A stretch of DNA of 64,000 bases from Planctomycetaceae bacterium (lineage in GTDB: Bacteria > Planctomycetota > Planctomycetia > Planctomycetales > Planctomycetaceae). Shown piece after piece: positions 1 to 8,931 of this stretch. Under the pieces are notes generated by a model, which was not told the DNA's origin, ran no database searches, and saw only the letters and a program-made list of their open reading frames with translations. Each line of letters opens with the position of its first letter. Position 1 is the first letter of the stretch. Location of the stretch: contig JABURQ010000011.1 of assembly GCA_014762625.1 (NCBI GenBank), positions 1 through 64,000 of the forward strand. Direction: 5' to 3'. The position numbers were made by a program, and so were the translations under genes.

Positions 1-1
1 T

Positions 2-361
2 GGACAAGGTGGTGTAGGCGGCCAACAGGGCGGCTTTGGTGGTCAACAAGGCGGTGGCCAACAAGGCGGCGGCTTTGGAGGCGGTGGCGGAGGCTTCGGC
101 GGAGGTGGCGGAGGCTTCGGCGGAGGCGGTGGCGGCTTCGGAAGTGTGCGTCCTTTTAACAGTGCACCCGTCCCTCAAAATAATATTCAAGCTGTTCCCC
201 AGCAGATCAATGATCCCGCTGCACGTGGAATTCTGAATGATTTACTGGGTCCACAGTCGTCAATACCGAAAGAGCCTGTTCGCTTTCAGGCTCGGATCAC
301 CGATGACGGGGCTCCCCGATTGACAAACGAGTCGCTGAAAAACCTTAAAAAAAAACTCTGA
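2..361 (+). CDS. Glycine-rich segment of a planctomycete TPR/DUF2135-type protein (5' end outside window)
   Basis: The reading frame is open from base 2. It encodes a stretch rich in GGQQGG and GGGGGF units, then a hydrophilic tail ending in NLKKKL and TGA at 359-361. Nothing catalytic is visible. Such Gly/Gln/Phe-rich linkers often separate domains in large planctomycete surface proteins. The stop lies 4 bases after a run of nine A (347-355). A frame change in that run leads straight into the next open frame, which has no ATG near its beginning. I therefore infer that this is the middle of one gene continuing to 1799. The N-terminal domains lie outside the window. Confidence 0.6.
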   Translation, partial: GQGGVGGQQGGFGGQQGGGQQGGGFGGGGGGFGGGGGGFGGGGGGFGSVRPFNSAPVPQNNIQAVPQQINDPAARGILNDLLGPQSSIPKEPVRFQARITDDGAPRLTNESLKNLKKKL

Positions 362-446
362 GTCTAAACTGAAGAATGGGCAATCTGCCCAGACTGATGA
401 GAACAAGCAGCGGAGGGGTTCTGAAAAGGATCGCTCCGCTGATGTT

Positions 447-1799
447 TTGCGCGAACTGAAGCCTCTCGATCCCAACGCTAAATCTCCTGAAGATATTTGG
501 TTCGATTATTTCGAAAAACGATCTCCCAACCAGAGAACAGTTCGGGAACTCGTGTTCAATCTTCATGAGGCCAAAAAGCACGATCATGTGATTGCTTTGA
601 TCGAGGCCGCCCTCAGTAACGGACATATCTACCCGTGGATGTATGAGGTCCTGGCGATTTCCTACGAACTCGTTGGACGACCGAAAAAGGATATCGAACG
701 CGTTTTGTTGTCTGCCGTCGATTCGAGTGTCGATTTCCAGAGTACGATGCTCTCTTCCGCTTATTTGTCCCGTTTCGACAACAAGAGTCCCGCGCTCCGG
801 ATGTATCGGCAAGCCTCCCGGCACAATCCGGTCAGGCCAGAACCGTATATTCTCGGTTTGCGTCTTGCTCGCGAGCTCAACGACGTAGATGCAATCGAGT
901 GGGCTGTGGTCGGAATTCTCAATTACGCCTGGAACGATAATTATCGCGAGCTTCATAAACAAGCACTCGCCGCGTATGAAACAGCCTTGAAGATTTTGGA
1001 AGAAGACAACAATCAAGTTCGGATGAAAGAACTAAAATCTGCGGTTCAGGATGCCCTGAAACGGGATTTGGTGATTGACGTCGTCTGGAACGGTAACAGT
1101 GATCTCGACCTCGCGGTGGAGGACCCCCAAGGAGCCGTCTGCGATTGGGAAACGACTCATACCGTCACGGGAGGCGTCCACGTCCACGACGGATTCGGTC
1201 CGCAGCAGGAAAACTGTTACGAAAGATACGTCTGTGTAAGAGCGTTTCCCGGTCAATACCTATTACGAGTTAATCGCGTCTGGGGCAATGTAGTCGCTGG
1301 ACGAGTGACTGTGAAAGTCATCAAGTACCAGGGGACCGATCACGAAAAATCATTTACCAAGAGTTTTACACTCACAGGGGACGACGATTTCATCGCGATC
1401 ACTCTGGAAGAAGGACGTCGTCAAAAAATCAACGAATCTCTCAAAAACAATCAACAGTCGAATATCGGTCTTTGGAGAAATCCGTTCGCTCGAGAGCAAC
1501 GGCTCGGTGTCGGTCCGGAACGTTTGACCGTTCAGCAACGTCAGGTCCTCCAGCAATTCCTGGGCGGTGGACAAGGTGGTTCTGTGACTGGAGGGGGCAG
1601 CATTGTCGGGCCGGCGGCCATCGGTTTTGCACCGACGATCACGCCGATCTTCGAAGGGACGGCGATGGGAGTGGGGGCGGTGATCAGCGGCGACCGTCGA
1701 TACGTTCGGATTGGCGTCAACGCAACTTTTCAAAAGATTGTTGATGTCTTCAACTATTCGTTGAACGATGGCAGCAGTCTACGGGCCAATGGAAATTAG
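447..1799 (+). CDS. C-terminal part of TPR/DUF2135-like planctomycete protein (frame-shifted from the upstream part)
   Basis: This frame is open from 339 and the only candidate start before residue 65 is a TTG at 447, so it is probably not a separate gene. Residues about 20-190 are helical and resemble TPR-like repeats. Residues about 210-320 form a beta-rich domain with a DLDLAVEDPQG stretch and VRAFPGQYLLRVNRVWG, which resembles the DUF2135/pre-peptidase C-terminal type found in VIT/VWA proteins. The tail has a GGGQGGSVTGGG linker and a short final segment. It ends one base before the convergent tsaD stop. Upstream codons without a stop (E-S-K-L-K-N-G-Q...) join the glycine-rich part if one base of the A9 run is skipped. 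Function unknown; a structural or envelope role is only a guess. Confidence 0.65.
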   Translation: MRELKPLDPNAKSPEDIWFDYFEKRSPNQRTVRELVFNLHEAKKHDHVIALIEAALSNGHIYPWMYEVLAISYELVGRPKKDIERVLLSAVDSSVDFQSTMLSSAYLSRFDNKSPALRMYRQASRHNPVRPEPYILGLRLARELNDVDAIEWAVVGILNYAWNDNYRELHKQALAAYETALKILEEDNNQVRMKELKSAVQDALKRDLVIDVVWNGNSDLDLAVEDPQGAVCDWETTHTVTGGVHVHDGFGPQQENCYERYVCVRAFPGQYLLRVNRVWGNVVAGRVTVKVIKYQGTDHEKSFTKSFTLTGDDDFIAITLEEGRRQKINESLKNNQQSNIGLWRNPFAREQRLGVGPERLTVQQRQVLQQFLGGGQGGSVTGGGSIVGPAAIGFAPTITPIFEGTAMGVGAVISGDRRYVRIGVNATFQKIVDVFNYSLNDGSSLRANGN

Positions 1800-1800
1800 C

Positions 1801-2838
1801 TTAATCCCCTGCTCTGACGAGCCCAGGAGTCACATCCAGGTTCCAGTCGGCAAACTTTCCAGACTCGAATAATCGCCAGGCAATCGCTCCCATCGCGGCG
1901 TTGTCGGTGCAGAGATCTCCCGGAGCGAGTTCGAGTCGATATCCTCTCTTTGTACTCGATCGTTGTAATCGTTCTCTGAGTAACTGGTTGCAAGCGACTC
2001 CCCCACCCACGCACAGCGTTTTATGGCCTGTGTGGTGAAGTGCTTGTTCGCACTTGCCAACTAGCACGTCTACGACAGCGGCTTGAAACGATGCGGCGAT
2101 GTCGGCCCGTCGCTGTTCCGTCAATTCGGGTACTGATTTGTGAGAACCGGGAACGCCGAACGCTTCGTACATGACTGCTGTTTTGAGCCCGCTAAAACTG
2201 AACGCCAGGCGCTTGTCGTGTAACAGCGGACGGGGAAATCCGATGGCGGCGGGATCCCCCGTCTCCGCCAGACGCGCGACGGAAGGTCCGCCGGGATACG
2301 GCAGATCGAGAATACGGGCGACTTTGTCAAAGGCCTCGCCTGCTGCGTCATCAATGGTCGAACCCAGCAGCTGGAAGTCCGTGGCCGAGCGACAGTCATA
2401 GAGATTACTATGACCTCCGGAAACGACAAATCCGACGCACGGAAATATCGTCTCCGAGGCCTGCATTTCGCAGGCGTAAATGTGGGCTTCGATATGATTG
2501 AGCGGAATCAGCGGAATTCCCAACGACCACGACAATGACTTCGCCGCGGTTAAACCGACCAGAAGAGAACCGACGAGTCCCGGCTCGGTCATGACGGCAA
2601 TCGCGGATAACTCAGTGAGTTTGTGATTGGCGGCTTTCAGAGTGTCGTCGATGACCGGGAGGATCCGTTCGAGGTGAGCGCGAGACGCGACTTCGGGAAC
2701 GACCCCCCCGAATTTTTCATGCAACGCCGCCTGAGATGCGACAATATTCGACAGTACAGTCCCATCTTCGCGGATGACGGCCGCCGCCGTCTCGTCACAA
2801 GACGATTCGATGGCGAGCAGGAGGCGTGATGTCGTCAT
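1801..2838 (-). CDS. tsaD: tRNA N6-adenosine threonylcarbamoyltransferase TsaD
   Basis: TsaD transfers the threonylcarbamoyl group from TC-AMP to A37 of tRNAs reading ANN codons, acting in the cytoplasm with TsaB and TsaE. The 345-residue length is normal. The N-terminus has the ASKHA phosphate-binding strand [15 protein letters not shown] (residues 6-20). The metal-binding HIEAH (H115 and H119) is intact, and the later GGHSN and VGGGVACN loops are present. The start is ATG at 2838 followed by MTTSRLL. The stop faces the end of the preceding convergent gene with one base between them. The next gene upstream on this strand (ctp) ends in a strong terminator, so tsaD is probably transcribed separately. 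Confidence 0.96.
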   Translation of the reverse strand: MTTSRLLLAIESSCDETAAAVIREDGTVLSNIVASQAALHEKFGGVVPEVASRAHLERILPVIDDTLKAANHKLTELSAIAVMTEPGLVGSLLVGLTAAKSLSWSLGIPLIPLNHIEAHIYACEMQASETIFPCVGFVVSGGHSNLYDCRSATDFQLLGSTIDDAAGEAFDKVARILDLPYPGGPSVARLAETGDPAAIGFPRPLLHDKRLAFSFSGLKTAVMYEAFGVPGSHKSVPELTEQRRADIAASFQAAVVDVLVGKCEQALHHTGHKTLCVGGGVACNQLLRERLQRSSTKRGYRLELAPGDLCTDNAAMGAIAWRLFESGKFADWNLDVTPGLVRAGD

Positions 2839-2883
2839 GATTCTGGGCTTGTTTTGTGATTGACATGTGACTGAGAGGGGCAG

Positions 2884-2920
2884 AGAAAAAAGCCTCCCGC
2901 ATCCTGAGATGCCGGAGGCT
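2884..2920 (-). terminator. Rho-independent terminator of the ctp gene
   Basis: Read on the minus strand, AGCCTCCGGCATC and GATGCGGGAGGCT form a 13-bp stem with one mismatch and a CTCA-type loop. It is followed directly by TTTTTT. It lies 39 bases after the ctp stop and ahead of tsaD, separating the two transcripts. Confidence 0.88.
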
Positions 2921-2958
2921 GTGTAAGAGCCAATTTATCGGAATCACGGAAGCAGGAT

Positions 2959-4365
2959 TTATTTCTCCTGGCCCGCTTCTTCTGTTTTGGGGGAATCGGC
3001 ATCTTTAGCCGTCTTTTTTTCTTCGGGTTTGGTTTCGGATTCCGGCTTTTCTTCGGGAATGCCGTCTCCTCCCGCAAGAATATCGGTCAAATGATCGAGA
3101 GCGAGTTTCAGGTGCGGGTCTTCGTAATTCGGTTCGGGAGGTCCGGCCTCACCATCGAGAACGTCGCGAGCACGACGGTCTTCAAAATAATCGCGAATTT
3201 CCGGAGGTGACATCTGGTGTTTGAAGTGCTCGTCCGGCATCACGCCCCATTCGTCATCCTCCTTGGCTCCCTTGAAACGATGGATGTTTTTGCCGCTGGG
3301 GCGATGATAACTGGCGGTGGTCAGTTTCAGAGCACTTTTCTCACCATCCAGAGGAATCACGTTTTGCACGCTCCCCTTCCCCCAGGAACGCTCACCGATG
3401 ATGGTGGCTCGATCGTGATCCTGCAGACAGGCGCTGAGAATTTCACTGGCGGAAGCGCTGTATCGGTTGATGAGGACTACCATCGGGATATCTTCGAACG
3501 TTCCTTCCTTGTGAGCCGACCAGCTACGGTCTGGGCTGTTTCGCCCTTTGGTGCTGACGATCGTCCCCTCTTCAACGAACATGTCGGAAATTTCAATCGC
3601 TTGCGTCAACAATCCTCCCGGATTGAATCGCAAGTCCAGAATCAGGGCCTTGACCCCTTCGTCTTTGAGGTCATCCAGCGCTTTCCGCAGTTCATCAGCA
3701 GTGTGGCTGCTGAAATGGGTGAGTCGAATGAAGCCGATTTTGTGTTCCTTATCGAGCATAAAGTCCCAGGAGGCATCATCCTTGTATTGGTAGCCGAGGA
3801 CCGTTTGCATCTGGATCAGTTCGCGAACCAGCGGAACGGTGGTCACGTCTTCTTCTCCTTTGTGCAGCACGCCGATGCTCACTGCTTCTCCCGGACGCCC
3901 TTTCAGAATGTCCTGAGCATCGCGAATCGTGAACCCCTCGGTCGATTTCCCTTCGATCTCCATGATCAGATCGCCCGCTTTCACGCCTCCGCGAAACGCC
4001 GGTGTGCCCGGAAGCGGAGAAATCACGATCAGACGACCCGTTTTGTCGTCGATATCGACCTGGATGCCGATGCCTCCAAACTCCTGCTGCATGCTCTCAT
4101 TGAATTGGGTGAGTTGTTCAGGGGGAATATAGTTGGAATAGCGGTCCAGTTCTTGCAGCATGCCTTGAATGGCGGCTTCCATGAGCTGCTTCCGATCGAC
4201 CTCTTTAACGTAATTTCGTTCGATCTGTTCGTAGGTTTCCGCGAAGGTCTTGAGTAATTCGTAATAATCCGCGTCCTCGGTATCGGTGTCGGCGGCAATC
4301 GCGAGATTGCAGGTGAGAGCCGAGACGATCAAACAGAGGGAAGCGATTCGGGAAATCAGCTTCAT
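2959..4365 (-). CDS. Exported S41 family C-terminal processing protease (Ctp/Prc type) with PDZ domain
   Basis: Residues 1-24 form a signal peptide ending in AIAA/D, so the enzyme acts in the periplasm or paryphoplasm. A PDZ domain covers about 95-175 (GGIGIQVDI, GGVKAGDLIMEIEG). The S41 protease core follows at about 205-370. The catalytic serine is in SASASE (S305) and the lysine in GERSWGKGSVQ (K330); the 25-residue spacing is the same as in known Ctp serine/lysine dyads. The C-terminal 60 residues are charged and low in complexity (EEKPESETKPEEKK). These proteases trim or degrade envelope proteins from C-termini. The substrate cannot be read from the context. A terminator follows the stop. 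The 220 bases upstream separate it from a divergent methyltransferase gene. Confidence 0.93.
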   Translation of the reverse strand: MKLISRIASLCLIVSALTCNLAIAADTDTEDADYYELLKTFAETYEQIERNYVKEVDRKQLMEAAIQGMLQELDRYSNYIPPEQLTQFNESMQQEFGGIGIQVDIDDKTGRLIVISPLPGTPAFRGGVKAGDLIMEIEGKSTEGFTIRDAQDILKGRPGEAVSIGVLHKGEEDVTTVPLVRELIQMQTVLGYQYKDDASWDFMLDKEHKIGFIRLTHFSSHTADELRKALDDLKDEGVKALILDLRFNPGGLLTQAIEISDMFVEEGTIVSTKGRNSPDRSWSAHKEGTFEDIPMVVLINRYSASASEILSACLQDHDRATIIGERSWGKGSVQNVIPLDGEKSALKLTTASYHRPSGKNIHRFKGAKEDDEWGVMPDEHFKHQMSPPEIRDYFEDRRARDVLDGEAGPPEPNYEDPHLKLALDHLTDILAGGDGIPEEKPESETKPEEKKTAKDADSPKTEEAGQEK

Positions 4366-4585
4366 GGAGAAGACTCCTTTTCAGAGGGAGGTCGGTTTGT
4401 CCCGGTCCAGACGACACACGCATCGGCCCGGTGGAGGAGACCGTCACTCGTTGACGTATCATCGTTACTTTAGGCTTTTTCAGGGGTTCCGGCAAGATGC
4501 AGGTCGTCAGAACACCCAGATCCGAACGGGTTATGATTGCATTTTTTAGAGGATCTCTTCAGTTTGTGTTTCCGAGTCCTGTTCG

Positions 4586-5779
4586 ATGAAAGCTGATTGC
4601 GTGACCGAATTCCCCAGTCATCTCCCCCGAAACGACGAATGCCGCCGGATTTTGGAATTACTGTCGCATCCGAGACTCTTCGAGAGGATCGCTCAGTTCT
4701 CCGGATCGGAACTCAAATTGCAGACCGAACTCCGCAAAGATTACTCCAGCGAACTTGTCTCAGCGGCCATGACGCAAGTGGAACTGCGGCATAAAGCGTC
4801 CGAAAAATTTTCACGGTCGGAACGCATGTGGTTCGACCGACAGGGGCTGGAACAAGCCACGTCGGAGACAGTCAGTCGGCACAAGGCAATTCGCTTTGAA
4901 GGAGAAGTATTCGATCTGTGTTGCGGTCTCGGGGGAGATACGATCGCGCTGGCCGAGAAATGTGCAGTGACTGCCATCGACCGGAATCCTGCCTCGTGCC
5001 TGCGCACCTGGTTGAATGCTGAGGTTTATGGCTGTCAGCAGAATATCGATCTCCGTTGCGAAGATGTGACAGGCTGCGACCCGAGCGGTCGATTGATCCA
5101 CATCGATCCCGACCGGCGACCGGGTGGAAGTCGAGTCATTCGCATGGAGGATGCCGAGCCCGATTTGCTTTATCTCAAAGAGTTAATGTCCACCGCGCGA
5201 GGAGGAGCGATCAAGTTGAGTCCTGCTGCTAATTTCATTGGGAAATTTCCCGAAGCCGAGATCGAACTGGTCAGCCTCCACGGCGAATGCAAAGAAGCGA
5301 CCGTCTGGTTCGGTGAACTGGCCGAGCCGGGCGTTTACCGAGCGACCTCACTCCCTGCAGGAGAAACGTTGGTCGGCGATCCGCTGATGGTTTATTGCCG
5401 TCAATCGGAACTGGACCGATATATCTTCGATCCCGATCCGGCGATCGTCCGTTCCGGCTTGATCGAATTACTCGCGGAACAAAAAGAACTCCAACGACTC
5501 GATGACGCGGAGGAGTACCTCACCGGCGATTATCTTCCGGAAACAAGCTTCCTCCGCTCGTTCGAAGTGATCGACGTGCTGCCCTATCAGGAAAAAGAAC
5601 TGCGGAAGTATTTTCGGAAGGCAAATTTCGGACAATTGGAGATTAAGTGTCGGCACATCAAAGTGCCGATTGAATCGCTCCGCAGGAAGTTCACCCTCCA
5701 GGGAGAAGAGGCGGGAGTATTGATCGTGCTACGCGAGCAGGGGCAGTCGCGAGCCGTCGTTTGTCGCCGTGTCGATTAG
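4586..5779 (+). CDS. Class I SAM-dependent methyltransferase with THUMP-like C-terminus
   Basis: A 397-residue cytoplasmic protein. The N-terminal 85 residues are helical. The SAM-binding motif I is FDLCCGLGGDTIALA (about 110-124), followed by the acidic TAIDRNP. A motif IV-like HIDPDRR lies near residue 172. The C-terminal third, with CRHIKVPIESLRRKF, matches what is known of the THUMP-like domain (PF18096 type) attached to this family. The family is thought to act on RNA, but no substrate is established. The gene is divergent from ctp and convergent with purD, 13 bases away. ATG at 4586 is the first start in the frame; no strong Shine-Dalgarno site is seen. Confidence 0.82.
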   Translation: MKADCVTEFPSHLPRNDECRRILELLSHPRLFERIAQFSGSELKLQTELRKDYSSELVSAAMTQVELRHKASEKFSRSERMWFDRQGLEQATSETVSRHKAIRFEGEVFDLCCGLGGDTIALAEKCAVTAIDRNPASCLRTWLNAEVYGCQQNIDLRCEDVTGCDPSGRLIHIDPDRRPGGSRVIRMEDAEPDLLYLKELMSTARGGAIKLSPAANFIGKFPEAEIELVSLHGECKEATVWFGELAEPGVYRATSLPAGETLVGDPLMVYCRQSELDRYIFDPDPAIVRSGLIELLAEQKELQRLDDAEEYLTGDYLPETSFLRSFEVIDVLPYQEKELRKYFRKANFGQLEIKCRHIKVPIESLRRKFTLQGEEAGVLIVLREQGQSRAVVCRRVD

Positions 5780-5792
5780 AGGTCGATCGATG

Positions 5793-7067
5793 CTAGTCGC
5801 GGGCTTTGTCCGAGATGTCCTTCCGGCACCAGGCTCCACTCCAACGGATCGCCTTGACGGCTTTGTAAGCCTGCAACTTGGCGGCGGTGAGATTGTCAGC
5901 AAGAGCCGTCACGCCCAGGACACGTCCCCCGTTGGTGAGCACTTTCCCGTCAACCAGTTTCGTTCCCGCGTGAAACACTTTGACGTTTTCCAACTCGTTT
6001 GCGTCATCGATACCTGTGATCGCGTCCCCTTTGGGGTAACTGCCGGGATAGCCGTCCGCCGCCATCACCACACAAATAGCAGCTCGTTCGTCCCATTCGA
6101 GGTCGTCAATCTGATCGAGACGTCCTTCCGCCGCCGCCATCAGAATCTCAAACAGGTCGCTTTTCAAACGCATCAGAACCGGCTGGGCTTCGGGATCGCC
6201 GAAGCGAACATTGAACTCCAGCACCTTCGGGCCTTGAGATGTCAGCATCAGACCGGCATACAACACCCCACTGAAGTCGGTATCGTTGGTTTTCATGGTG
6301 TGGACGGTGGGGATCAGAATCTTCTCGATGATGGTGTCCATCATATCGTCATCGACGTAGGGAGCGGGAGAATAGGCACCCATACCGCCGGTGTTCGGCC
6401 CCGTATCGCCGTCGTGAGCCCGTTTGTGGTCCTGTGATGTTTCGAGCGGAATAATCGTCTTGCCGTCCACGATCGCCAGGATGCTCGTCTCAATCCCTTC
6501 CAGACAATCCTCGATGACGACTTTCGCCCCCGCTTCCTTAAATTTGTGATCGACCATAATCGTTTTGACGGCGTCTTTGGCTTCGTCTTTGGTCGAGCAG
6601 ACGAAGACCCCCTTTCCCGCTGCCAGTCCATCCGCTTTAACGACCACCGCCTCTTGTTCTCGTAAATCGATGTATTCCAACGCTTCGTCGGCGTGTGTGA
6701 AAACTCGGTAGTCGGCTGTCGGAACTTTCGCGGCCCGCATGATCTGTTTGGAGAATTCCTTGCTGCCTTCGAGTTGCGCAGCAGCTTGTGAAGGGCCAAA
6801 CACTTTCAGTCCGGCCTCACGAAACGCATCACTCAAACCGGCAACTAACGGAGCTTCGGGACCGACCACCGTCAGGTCAATCTCGTTGCTGCGAGCAAAC
6901 TCCAACAACCCAGGTATATCGGTATCGGCGATCGCCACATTTTCGGCATCGAGAGCCGTTCCCGCATTTCCGGGAGCGCAGTAGACTTTTTCGACTTTCG
7001 GCGATTGCGCCAGCTTCCAGACTAAAACGTGTTCTCGCCCGCCCTGACCGATGACCAGAACTTTCAT
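5793..7067 (-). CDS. purD: Phosphoribosylamine-glycine ligase (GARS)
   Basis: PurD makes glycinamide ribonucleotide from 5-phosphoribosylamine, glycine and ATP in the second step of de novo purine synthesis. The 424-residue protein starts with MKVLVIGQGGREH, the hallmark of the family. It has the N-domain stretch CAPGNAGTA, the ATP-grasp segments VVVKADGLAAGKGV and TSQDHKRA, and the conserved GPNTGGMGAYSP, then EFNVRFGDPEAQ for metal binding. The gene stands alone, with 384 non-coding bases upstream and a convergent neighbour downstream. Confidence 0.97.
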   Translation of the reverse strand: MKVLVIGQGGREHVLVWKLAQSPKVEKVYCAPGNAGTALDAENVAIADTDIPGLLEFARSNEIDLTVVGPEAPLVAGLSDAFREAGLKVFGPSQAAAQLEGSKEFSKQIMRAAKVPTADYRVFTHADEALEYIDLREQEAVVVKADGLAAGKGVFVCSTKDEAKDAVKTIMVDHKFKEAGAKVVIEDCLEGIETSILAIVDGKTIIPLETSQDHKRAHDGDTGPNTGGMGAYSPAPYVDDDMMDTIIEKILIPTVHTMKTNDTDFSGVLYAGLMLTSQGPKVLEFNVRFGDPEAQPVLMRLKSDLFEILMAAAEGRLDQIDDLEWDERAAICVVMAADGYPGSYPKGDAITGIDDANELENVKVFHAGTKLVDGKVLTNGGRVLGVTALADNLTAAKLQAYKAVKAIRWSGAWCRKDISDKARD

Positions 7068-7451
7068 GATACCTGACTTTCCCGCGCTGTACGTCGTTTG
7101 TATTTCGATCTGTGACTCAATTGATGTGAGAATCGAGCCTGTTCTTCGTAAGCTCGGCGATTATATCGCTTGTATGGAGAGACCAAAAGGGAGCCGGACT
7201 GAAATGCTGCAAAGACATCTTGTGACGTGATACAATGCGAAGAAGTGACTGAGTTACCGATTGTTTTCAGTGTGTTGTTCCAATCTCATCGGTCTCAGGT
7301 ATCGGCCAGTCTCCAGAAGTCAATTCCGGTCTGTTCTCTTTCGATTTCTTAATTAACGCTCATCCTGTTTTGCAAAAAATTGGGTATCATGTCATCATCT
7401 GCAATCTTTCACCCGATGACCTCCCGTTTCCGCAGCTGATGAGAGGCTCTC
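7068..7451. other. Divergent intergenic region, purD / condensation-domain gene
   Basis: 384 bases between divergently transcribed genes, so promoters for both should lie here. I see no convincing sigma-70 pair, hairpin, RNA gene or repeat. GAGAGG at 7441-7446 may serve as ribosome binding site for the TTG start at 7452. Confidence 0.5.
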
Positions 7452-8870
7452 TTGAGTTTTTCGAGTCCCTTCCCGATTGAACTCTCCGATTTCGAGTATC
7501 TGATGTACCGGGATGACTCCCCGCAGTACCCCATGACTTTTTGTCTGCAAACGACCGTCTCTGGGGGGTTGAAACGGGATGAATTTGAGCAGGCACTGAA
7601 ATCGGCCCTCGATCGACATCCGCTGTTTCAGGCCATCGTCAGGCGACACTGGAACCATTATTTCTGGATCGCACATCCCATTGAGAAGCTGCCCCTCGAT
7701 TGGGATCTTTCTGAGGCGGCCTCCTCTCCTCAGCCGTCACCCGTCAATCTCTCACAAACGCCTGGTATCCGCGTCTGGGCGCGACAATGCGAGCGCGGGG
7801 TGCTGGTGGTTTGGCAGTTTCATCACGCCTGCTCGGACGGCATCGGCTCGTTACAGTTTATCGGAGATGTGTTTGCCCATTACGGCATCCTGACCGTCGA
7901 GGAAGGGCAAACAGCCCCTAAGTTACAGACTCTCGATCCCGATCTTCTCAAGCAACGGGGCAAACTCATTTCCGCAGGAAAAGGTCAGGTCCCATCCAAC
8001 CATTCCTTAAAGACGTTGATTCGGAGATTTCGCCGACTAGTAGGGCGACGAACGATGCCCCTGGCGGCATCGCCCCGAAAGGTGGAGACGGAAGATCGAC
8101 CGCTGATGTTCACACATCTCATCGATCCTCCGACACTCAAGCTGCTCAACCGATTTGCGAGTAACAGTGACGTCAACCTGAATAGCCTCCTGTTGCGAGA
8201 AATGTTCTTGACGTTGAGAGAATGGAATGAAAAACACAATGGGTTGCCGCAAAACCAATGGCTCAGACTGGGGATGCCGCTCAATATGCGAACGTCGAAG
8301 CATGTCGGAATACCCGCATGCAACATGGTGAGCATGATGTTTTTTCCACGGACGGCTGAAGATTGTCAGAATGAAGAACAGCTCTTGCAGGGAATTCAGA
8401 AACAGACGATCAAAACCTTGCACAATCGGCTGGGGAACCTGTTGCTTGCGGGCATTCGTCGCATTCGAAAAGTTCCCGGACTGCTGCCTCTGCTGCTGTC
8501 CTCCAAACGACCGTTTACGACGGCGGTCCTCGCCAACATCGGCGAAGTGCGAAAACATTTCGGAGCAGAGTTTCCGCATCGCAAAGGGTGCTGTATTGCC
8601 GGCAATGTGGTGATCGAACAGGTCGATGGAGTGGCCCCGATTCGTCCGGGCACACGAATGGCTGTTTCAGTGGGCATTTACGGACGCCAACTGATTATCA
8701 ATATGAATTGCGATCAGAAATTCCTGTCGAGACAGCAGAGTGAGGAATTGTTGGACTCGTTCGTCAATCGACTGGAAAGCTTATCGAAATTAGTCCCGCG
8801 AAAAAAAGATCTCCCTTCAGAATCTTCGCTATCTGACGTTCCTCCCGAGAAAGGCTCAAATTCCACTTGA
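7452..8870 (+). CDS. Stand-alone condensation-domain / acyltransferase-like protein
   Basis: 472 residues. The N-terminal half has the pattern of the condensation/wax-ester-synthase/PapA acyltransferase superfamily: an opening SDFEYLMYRDD, a helix with ALDRHPLFQAIV, and the active-site motif HHACSDG (HHxxxDG, near residue 124). The C-terminal half has the lobe-like stretch GMPLNMRTSK and a late TRMAVSVGIYG. Members join an acyl group to a hydroxyl or amine acceptor; the substrate here is unknown. There are no carrier or adenylation domains nearby, so an NRPS role is unlikely. The desaturase gene 61 bases downstream on the same strand suggests lipid or carotenoid-ester modification, which is inference. 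The start is TTG at 7452, preceded by GAGAGG; ATG codons nearby are out of frame or internal. Confidence 0.72.
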   Translation: MSFSSPFPIELSDFEYLMYRDDSPQYPMTFCLQTTVSGGLKRDEFEQALKSALDRHPLFQAIVRRHWNHYFWIAHPIEKLPLDWDLSEAASSPQPSPVNLSQTPGIRVWARQCERGVLVVWQFHHACSDGIGSLQFIGDVFAHYGILTVEEGQTAPKLQTLDPDLLKQRGKLISAGKGQVPSNHSLKTLIRRFRRLVGRRTMPLAASPRKVETEDRPLMFTHLIDPPTLKLLNRFASNSDVNLNSLLLREMFLTLREWNEKHNGLPQNQWLRLGMPLNMRTSKHVGIPACNMVSMMFFPRTAEDCQNEEQLLQGIQKQTIKTLHNRLGNLLLAGIRRIRKVPGLLPLLLSSKRPFTTAVLANIGEVRKHFGAEFPHRKGCCIAGNVVIEQVDGVAPIRPGTRMAVSVGIYGRQLIINMNCDQKFLSRQQSEELLDSFVNRLESLSKLVPRKKDLPSESSLSDVPPEKGSNST

Positions 8871-8931
8871 TTTCTCTTTCAAACTGGGTGAAATACGAAT
8901 TCCTGACAGGAACTCAGAAGGAATGTGACCG

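Noticed and set aside
1-135. Tandem DNA repeat of GGCGGAGG units as a regulatory repeat
   Set aside because: The repetition is explained by a glycine-rich coding region in one continuous frame.
3217-4257. 346-codon frame antisense to ctp
   Set aside because: It mirrors the protease gene, has no family-like sequence, and the opposite frame has all S41 motifs.
5769-6437. 222-codon frame antisense to purD
   Set aside because: Shadow of the purD coding sequence without ribosome binding site or recognisable domain.
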